IMG/VR virus record: IMGVR_UViG_3300025410_000028
Coordinates: 1-48,367 of that record
Source: a virus
Reading direction: 5' to 3' (one strand)
Length of the DNA: 48,367 bases
Shown: piece after piece, positions 44,085 to 48,367 of the stretch
Layout: the number at the start of each line of letters is the position of its first letter
Position numbering within the stretch: the stretch's first letter is position 1
The notes under the pieces: generated by a model
Told to the model about the DNA's origin: nothing
Database searches by the model: none
Seen by the model: only the letters and a program-made list of their open reading frames with translations
Position numbers and translations under genes: made by a program

Positions 44085-44159
44085 TACTCCAAGTAGGATT
44101 TGAACCTACAGCCGTCAGTATATAAGACTGATGCTCTCACCAGATTGAGCTATTGGAGC
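44085..44159 (-). tRNA. tRNA-Ile (TAT)
   Basis: Acceptor GCTCCAA/TTGGAGT, anticodon stem TCAGT/ACTGA with loop CTTATAT (reads AUA). T-arm GTAGGTTCAAATCCTAC. Confidence 0.9.
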
Positions 44160-44163
44160 ATTG

Positions 44164-44236
44164 CTGGGATGACAGGGATCGAACCTGTGACATTTCGATT
44201 AACAGTCGAACGCTCTGCCGTCTGAGCTACATCCCA
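44164..44236 (-). tRNA. tRNA-Asn (GTT)
   Basis: Acceptor TGGGATG/CATCCCA, anticodon stem TTCGA/TCGAA with loop CTGTTAA, T-arm ACAGGTTCGATCCCTGT. First tRNA after the structured RNA. Confidence 0.93.
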
Positions 44237-44237
44237 A

Positions 44238-44362
44238 TAAAAAGGTACGGTAGACATATTCCTGCTGCCAAATGGCTGCCCTTTACACCACGAACATACC
44301 GTTCACGGGTTGTGTTATTTGTAACTATAATCACATCCTAAGGTTTGGTTGTCTACCGTACT
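44238..44362 (-). ncRNA. Structured RNA heading the tRNA cluster
   Basis: On the minus strand GTACGGTAGACA (44361-44350) pairs perfectly with TGTCTACCGTAC (44256-44245), closing a 93-base interior. Inside is an 8-bp hairpin (CCGTGAAC, GGTAT loop, GTTCGTGG, with G-U pairs). The closing stem is followed by C then TTTTT. A perfect promoter (44369-44398) places the first base at about 44362, right at the stem. No tRNA, tmRNA or protein-coding pattern fits. Confidence 0.7.
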
Positions 44363-44368
44363 TCTTAT

Positions 44369-44398
44369 ATTATACTTGTTATGTTATTTATATGTCAA
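44369..44398 (-). promoter_or_regulatory. Consensus promoter of the structured RNA and tRNA cluster
   Basis: Minus strand TTGACA (44393-44398), 18 bases, TATAAT (44369-44374). The -35 box abuts the Hsp20 stop codon. Confidence 0.8.
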
Positions 44399-44815
44399 TT
44401 ACTTGATTTTAATTTGCTTTGGCTTTTTTGCTTCTGGAATTTCTCTTTCAAGCATAATGCAAAGCATTCCATTTTCAACTTCAGCACTTTTAACTTCAAT
44501 GTATTCTGCTAAGGAAAAATGTCGAGTGAATTTGCGAGTAGCAATACCCTTATGAATAAATTTATCTTCTGAATCGTTTTCGATTTCGCCCTTAATAATA
44601 AGAGTTTGATCTTCTACTGATACTGATAAATCATTTTTTGAAAATCCAGCCACTGCTAAATTGATGCAAAAATTATCGTCATCAATTTTAACAATATCAA
44701 ATGGAGGATAAGATTGTTGAACTGCATGATTATGAACTTCGTTCATTCTTGCTACCTGGCGATTAAAGCCAATAAAAAAAGGATCATTAAAAAGATCCCA
44801 TAGGTTGTTAGTCAT
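44399..44815 (-). CDS. Small heat-shock protein, Hsp20/alpha-crystallin
   Basis: 138 residues. The alpha-crystallin domain runs from about 40 to 128: FDIVKIDDDNFCINLAVAGF, SVEDQTLIIKGE, ATRKFTRHFSLAEYIEVKSA and ENGMLCIMLEREIP, as in IbpA. The C-terminal I-x-I anchor is KQIKIK. It would hold unfolded proteins. Ribosome site AAAAGGAG; perfect promoter at 44875-44903. Confidence 0.9.
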   Translation of the reverse strand: MTNNLWDLFNDPFFIGFNRQVARMNEVHNHAVQQSYPPFDIVKIDDDNFCINLAVAGFSKNDLSVSVEDQTLIIKGEIENDSEDKFIHKGIATRKFTRHFSLAEYIEVKSAEVENGMLCIMLEREIPEAKKPKQIKIK

Positions 44816-44844
44816 ACTTGCTCCTTTTCAGCGAGTTAATTAAT

Positions 44845-44903
44845 TACAAGCCCCTATAGGCAGCTTGTATGTATATTATATATAAAAAATAGATAATTGT
44901 CAA
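44845..44903 (-). promoter_or_regulatory. Consensus promoter and 5' hairpin of Hsp20
   Basis: Minus strand TTGACA (44898-44903), 17 bases, TATAAT (44875-44880). The transcript would begin at a 7-bp hairpin TACAAGC/GCTTGTA (44845-44869). The hairpin does not cover the ribosome site, so it is not a typical RNA thermometer. Confidence 0.7.
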
Positions 44904-44904
44904 C

Positions 44905-45474
44905 TTAATAAGAATTTAAATATTGATCATAGTAATCTTCCATGATCTTATATTGCTTTTGACCAAATTCAGGATCTTTTTCATCTTGTTTTTGAGTCAA
45001 ATCGTCTCCTGCAAAATGAAAATAAATCATACTTAAATATTCACCTTCTTTAAAAATTCTTTTAGGTCTCCAATGAATATTATTAATGCCTGAAAAAGCT
45101 ATTGCTTGATTATCTTTTAATATTAATCTATTGCCTTCTAAGTATATTGACCATTCAATATTAGATTCAACTTGATAATCTATAATAAATTCAGTTAGGT
45201 TAGAGTCTGTATGCGGTACAAGTCTGGGTTGTCCGTAATCTGATGCAAATGTTGCATGAACATATTCAGATAAGTTTAATTTTTTACCATATTTTTCACT
45301 GGCAACTCTTTCTAATTTTTCTTTTATATTATTTGAAACTTGAAATGGTGTGTATAATCTTCCCATATGTTCGGTAAAAGCAACACCTTTATTTTTTTCA
45401 ATTGAACTTTTAATTTCAAACAAATCTTCTGATGAAAGCAAATTGTCCAAAATATTATATTTTGTTAGCATCAT
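44905..45474 (-). CDS. Putative 2OG-Fe(II) oxygenase-like protein
   Basis: 189 residues. RLVPHTDSN gives H88-x-D90 and NNIHWRP gives H134, in the right order with beta strands between (WSIYLEGNRLIL, NQAIAFSG). The usual arginine ten residues after the distal His is not obvious (R136 and R139 are near), so cosubstrate binding may differ. ATGATG start; the second ATG (45471) has the better ribosome-site spacing. Confidence 0.6.
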   Translation of the reverse strand: MMLTKYNILDNLLSSEDLFEIKSSIEKNKGVAFTEHMGRLYTPFQVSNNIKEKLERVASEKYGKKLNLSEYVHATFASDYGQPRLVPHTDSNLTEFIIDYQVESNIEWSIYLEGNRLILKDNQAIAFSGINNIHWRPKRIFKEGEYLSMIYFHFAGDDLTQKQDEKDPEFGQKQYKIMEDYYDQYLNSY

Positions 45475-45487
45475 ATCCCTTTTTTAT

Positions 45488-46603
45488 TTATCGCCAGCTT
45501 CTGCTGCCTGGTTGCGTTGTTCTATCTGGAGTATTATTTCCTTCTGGTATTGAATCATTTGAAGATCTATTTCCATAGCCCGCTGAAGGCTTTCCATCAT
45601 TTTCGTATGTTGCTTTTGATGGAAAATAATATGTATCATCTTGATTTTGAGAATTAAATCCTGGATCAAAAAATCCTTTATTTGATGGAACAAAAACACC
45701 AGACCAAATTGATGCTCCTTTTTCCATTTTCTTTTCTCTCTCTACAATTGCACGAGACCATGCGTACCCTGCATCCCCACCCCATGCATACCACATAACT
45801 TTGCCATGCGATGGCTTATCCCAATCTTTGCCTTGCTTATCAACTTCATGTCTTGAAAAAAATGAATACATTCTTTTAACTGTATCCAAGCTTAAAGTTT
45901 CTCCATTTACAATTTGACGTGCTCTTCCCCAGCCTACTGCTGTTCCAGCACCGTTTGCCTTTCCGTCTTCTTTCCACTTAATTGCTTTATGCGCTGCAGA
46001 CTTCATCCCAGCATTTGGCTTGTATCCGTCACTAGACTTCTTAACTTTTTTTGGAATACAATTTGGAACAGTTTTTCCATCTTGCTCTTTAGTTCCAGCA
46101 TACTCATATCCATCCCAACAGGGTCCCTGCCCTTTAGTAACACAGTGTAAGCATTTTTCTTCATCAGAAATATAGTGATGATCATTTCCTAAGTCATCAC
46201 ATCCGCATGTCATACATTTATTAATTTGTGCCACATTATTCTCCTTAAATTCTTCTGGGGTTTTAGTTGTTCTAACTTCTTCACCCAATAAATCTACAAC
46301 TTTATTATCTAGTCCTTTTAAGGCCTCTTCGGCTTCTGCTTTTGTTAAATAGCATCCCATTGATTGTCCTGTGCCAGATTTAATTATAGCATAACCATGT
46401 TGACAATCTGGAGTATTAAATTCAATTGACCAGCCATCGCCGCCATTAAATATCATTTTTTTAGTAGCATCTGGGACGTTTGCATATAATGCCCCAAGTT
46501 GAGCTTGGGCTTGCGCCTTTGAAGGGTGAGTGCCAACAACTTTACCAGTAGCTGTTACTACTACTTGATATTTATTACCTTCACGCTTTATATTATATGG
46601 CAT
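45488..46603 (-). CDS. Multidomain virion-associated protein with WxGxFxP motif
   Basis: 371 residues. Residues 1-45 (MPYNIKREGNKYQVV, THPSKAQAQAQLGALYANV) are the small phage domain often found in prohead or virion proteins. CMTCGCDDLG and CLHCVTKGQGPCWDGYEY are zinc knuckles. Residues about 200-300 (AGTAVGWGRARQIVNGE, MYSFFSRHEVDKQGKDW, KVMWYAWGGDAGYAWSRA) are a domain common in phage head-associated proteins. GASIWSGVFVP follows, shared with 34206. Leaderless start after TATAAT. Confidence 0.72.
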   Translation of the reverse strand: MPYNIKREGNKYQVVVTATGKVVGTHPSKAQAQAQLGALYANVPDATKKMIFNGGDGWSIEFNTPDCQHGYAIIKSGTGQSMGCYLTKAEAEEALKGLDNKVVDLLGEEVRTTKTPEEFKENNVAQINKCMTCGCDDLGNDHHYISDEEKCLHCVTKGQGPCWDGYEYAGTKEQDGKTVPNCIPKKVKKSSDGYKPNAGMKSAAHKAIKWKEDGKANGAGTAVGWGRARQIVNGETLSLDTVKRMYSFFSRHEVDKQGKDWDKPSHGKVMWYAWGGDAGYAWSRAIVEREKKMEKGASIWSGVFVPSNKGFFDPGFNSQNQDDTYYFPSKATYENDGKPSAGYGNRSSNDSIPEGNNTPDRTTQPGSRSWR

Positions 46604-46624
46604 AAGTCAATTATACCCTATTTG

Positions 46625-46873
46625 TTATAATCCAGCTAATATTTCATCGTCTGGCGTATCAGGGTCATTATTTGTATAAAGTGCCTTTAAAGTCTTTTTA
46701 TTTTCAATTCTCTGTACAGATTCTCCCATGCCAATGACAAACATTATTGTAGGAATAATAATTTCTATGGGTATACTTGGAAAGCTTTTGTTTAAATAAA
46801 TAATTAAAGCTGAAATATAACCAGACACTCTCGACGGATGTTTTTTAATATATTTAGATATTTTATAAAACAT
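46625..46873 (-). CDS. Small membrane protein
   Basis: 82 residues with two hydrophobic segments (VSGYISALIIYLNKSF, then IPIEIIIPTIMFVIGMG) and an acidic tail. Coupled to the upstream gene by a TAATG overlap. Holin-like topology, but so are its two upstream neighbours; function is not assigned. Confidence 0.6.
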   Translation of the reverse strand: MFYKISKYIKKHPSRVSGYISALIIYLNKSFPSIPIEIIIPTIMFVIGMGESVQRIENKKTLKALYTNNDPDTPDDEILAGL

Positions 46874-47160
46874 TAATTATTTGCCTTTTTATCTACCGCT
46901 GCAAATGCATTGTTAATTTCATCAACTGTAAGTTTACCGTCATCTAAGAATCCACGAGCAAGTTTTTCAACTACTGTGGCTACCCCTAAAGTTCCCGCTA
47001 AGATTACAGCTTTTACTGTATTAATCCCAACAATTGCACCAGCACCTATAACACTTAGTCCTGAGGCTGCAAATACTGCAACTATACGGGCAAGAATGTT
47101 ATTGACGCTTGCTATTGCTCCGCTCCCAACATGGCTTGGATCCCCTTTTACTTTGGCCAT
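46873..47160 (-). CDS. Hydrophobic small protein, possible holin or membrane structural protein
   Basis: 95 residues: long glycine- and alanine-rich hydrophobic stretches (ILARIVAVFAASGLSVIGAG, AVILAGTLGVATVV) and a soluble end (FLDDGKLTVDEINNAF) that looks like a single EF-hand-type helix-loop. Ribosome site AAAGGAG. Confidence 0.6.
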   Translation of the reverse strand: MAKVKGDPSHVGSGAIASVNNILARIVAVFAASGLSVIGAGAIVGINTVKAVILAGTLGVATVVEKLARGFLDDGKLTVDEINNAFAAVDKKANN

Positions 47161-47164
47161 CTTA

Positions 47165-47347
47165 TTACTCCTTTCCTTTTGGGTTTCTTAATCTATATGT
47201 TGCAATCCACAAGAAGATAGAGATAAGAATTGCATCTCCAACAACTGTCTTTGCAGATCCCGTCAAAACTAACCATGCAGAGAATAGACCAACAAAAGTC
47301 CAAATCTGATTGGCTAGGTCTGACAATAAACCTTTAATTAATTTCAT
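47165..47347 (-). CDS. Two-helix membrane protein, holin candidate
   Basis: 60 residues: IWTFVGLFSAWLVLTGSAKT and GDAILISIFLWIATYRL, basic tail RNPKGKE. Size and layout fit a holin. The strong ribosome site AAGGAGG lies inside the end of the upstream gene, and its ATG overlaps that stop (ATGA). Confidence 0.6.
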   Translation of the reverse strand: MKLIKGLLSDLANQIWTFVGLFSAWLVLTGSAKTVVGDAILISIFLWIATYRLRNPKGKE

Positions 47348-48367
47348 TTGCCGAACCTCCTTCTAAGTGCTGCTATCTGACCTACAACAATAGTAGTCAC
47401 TAATATTTTTTTAGCTTTTTTTCTTGTTACAGGCGACATATCATTTCCAATATTTGCCATTGCAACAAATGCTTGATTAATTGCTTGTACTCCAGGTACT
47501 GAAGCAAGTGTACCAGTTATTTGTGTTAAAACAACAGGGACAGCAACATCTGGAGCATTAAAACTAGCACCGCCTGGTTGACCAATAAATGTATCAGCAG
47601 TAGTGATTGCATCTGCAGGAATAGGTAGGCCAGATCCTGGAGGTGGGGCTGGAGGTGTAAGGTGACCATCTTCTCCAACAACTTGAGGTGCACTTTGTGT
47701 ACCAAAGAATTGAATACCACCATTTTCTACTCCCTTTACATCTTGTTGAATATGTGGGACTAATACTTCAGCAGGTGCAGGTTTTGGAATGTCAGTTGGT
47801 AGTTGTGCAGGATTGTTTGGAACAACGCCAGTTGATGCTATTAAAGATTTATCCGCTGCTGCTTTATCGGCTGTTTGTTGTGCAGATTTATCTGCTTCTG
47901 CTTTAGCAGCATCAGCTTTTGCTTGTGCATCTTTTTGTGCTTGTATAGCAGCATCCTGTGCAGCTTTTGCATCTTTTGCTTGTTGCTCTTTGGCTGCTTG
48001 TTCAGCAGCAATTCTATCCGCTTCTGCTTTTTGTTTATCTGCTTCTGCTTTAGCATTTGCAGCATCTTGTTCGGCTTTTGCTGTTTCATCTTTAGCTTTT
48101 TGTTCTGCTAGTGCAGCATCTTGTTCGGCTTTTGCTTTTGCGTCCGCCTCTGCTTTAGCAGCGTCTGCTGCTGCTTGAGCATCTTTTGCTGCTTGAATTT
48201 TTGCGTCTTCTGCTGCTTTGTCTGCTGCTGCTTGTGCTTCTTTGGCTGCTTGTTCAGCAGCAATACGTGCATCTTCTGCAGCCTTGGCTTCCGCTGCTGC
48301 TTTTTCATTTGCTGCTTGCTGTGCAGTTGCTGCTGCATCTGCTGCAGCTTTATCTGCTGCTGCTTGT
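47344..48367 (-). CDS. TolA-like coiled-coil protein, partial
   Basis: Open at the right window edge; 340 C-terminal residues are visible. About 200 residues are alanine/lysine/glutamate heptads (AAKEAQAAADKAAEDAK type), forming one very long helix or coiled coil. A proline-rich linker follows, then a C-terminal domain (AITTADTFIGQPGG, VPVVLTQITGTLASVPGVQA) ending in a basic tail (ALRRRFGK). Probably a virion or tail protein; the N-terminus is needed to decide. Confidence 0.75.
   Translation of the reverse strand, partial: QAAADKAAADAAATAQQAANEKAAAEAKAAEDARIAAEQAAKEAQAAADKAAEDAKIQAAKDAQAAADAAKAEADAKAKAEQDAALAEQKAKDETAKAEQDAANAKAEADKQKAEADRIAAEQAAKEQQAKDAKAAQDAAIQAQKDAQAKADAAKAEADKSAQQTADKAAADKSLIASTGVVPNNPAQLPTDIPKPAPAEVLVPHIQQDVKGVENGGIQFFGTQSAPQVVGEDGHLTPPAPPPGSGLPIPADAITTADTFIGQPGGASFNAPDVAVPVVLTQITGTLASVPGVQAINQAFVAMANIGNDMSPVTRKKAKKILVTTIVVGQIAALRRRFGK

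Noticed and set aside
44245-44361. A tRNA or degenerate tRNA gene next to tRNA-Asn
   Set aside because: Part of the minus strand resembles a D-arm and anticodon region, but no 5-bp anticodon stem, no T-arm TTC motif and no matched acceptor of 7 bp can be built. The 12-bp closing stem explains the sequence better.
44845-44869. CIRCE element or ROSE thermometer controlling Hsp20
   Set aside because: The arms (TACAAGC/GCTTGTA) do not match CIRCE, and the hairpin does not pair with the ribosome site, so neither known control type is supported.
47789-48178. Long plus-strand frame rich in Ala, Cys and Ser
   Set aside because: It is the mirror of the alanine/lysine heptads on the minus strand (GCA repeats read backwards) and has no start signals.

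Overview
The window reads as part of the genome of an AT-rich tailed phage that infects a low-GC actinobacterium. The actinobacterial signs are a WhiB-type protein (33086-33406), a free-standing Lsr2-type DNA-binding domain (23869-24042), a DUF7455-type protein (37263-37481) and many start codons sitting 5-9 bases after a -10 box, as in leaderless actinobacterial messages. The phage signs are a run of tail-fibre genes, a cell-wall lysin, HNH nucleases, nine or more tRNA genes and dozens of tiny overlapping genes. A freshwater acI/Nanopelagicales-like host would fit, but that is inference. No integrase, terminase, capsid, portal or polymerase gene is recognisable here, so the window is an internal piece.

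Layout. (1) 1-6211, minus strand: six to seven tail-fibre or baseplate-associated genes with alanine-rich heptad repeats, one collagen-like protein and repeated beta-rich tips; the first is cut by the window edge. (2) 6279-9281, minus: a class II (B12-dependent) ribonucleotide reductase and a glycosyltransferase. (3) 9356-12710, plus: a secreted transglycosylase-like lysin, a cysteine-cluster protein, a 2OG-Fe(II) oxygenase, an HNH protein, a 52-residue membrane protein and a methyltransferase. (4) 12707-14316, minus: two tandem sulfotransferase paralogs. (5) 14599-25119, plus: an early-type region of about 35 very small genes in short units, driven by a repeated promoter (AATGTCAG, 7 bases, then an extended -10 box) and separated by phased GGACA repeats and hairpins. 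It contains a DUF932-type protein, an Api92-like protein, an Lsr2 domain and three SH3-like paralogs. (6) 25116-25727: a short terminator-ended RNA gene followed by a very AT-rich stretch with four perfect DnaA boxes, the best candidate origin.

(7) 25728-26255 is a single leaderless plus-strand gene; from 26263 to the right end everything is on the minus strand. 26263-28761 is an operon of mini zinc-ribbon and membrane proteins. 28937-37481 holds host-takeover and homeostasis genes: DUF1003, 2OG oxygenase, DUF6378, GroES, an HslV/proteasome-like peptidase, thioredoxin, WhiB, a SLOG-like protein, a secreted subtilase, tRNA-Arg, Dps and DUF2061. 37493-43605 is a cassette that looks like a small-molecule or glycan modification pathway: 2OG oxygenase, sulfotransferase-like, two SGNH-like proteins, NodU-type carbamoyltransferase, methyltransferase and luciferase-like flavin monooxygenase. 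43633-44236 carries eight tRNA genes headed by a structured RNA of about 125 nt with its own consensus promoter. 44399-48367 has Hsp20, another 2OG-like protein and a set of virion or lysis-associated proteins ending in a TolA-like coiled coil cut by the window edge.

Taken together, the phage appears to bring its own dNTP synthesis (NrdJ with thioredoxin as a possible reductant), protein quality control (GroES, Hsp20, peptidase), transcription or nucleoid modulators (WhiB, Lsr2), translation support (tRNAs that mostly read A- or U-ending codons) and surface chemistry (glycosyl-, sulfo-, carbamoyl- and methyltransferases with four 2OG oxygenases). All functions rest on motif recognition by eye; no database search was run.
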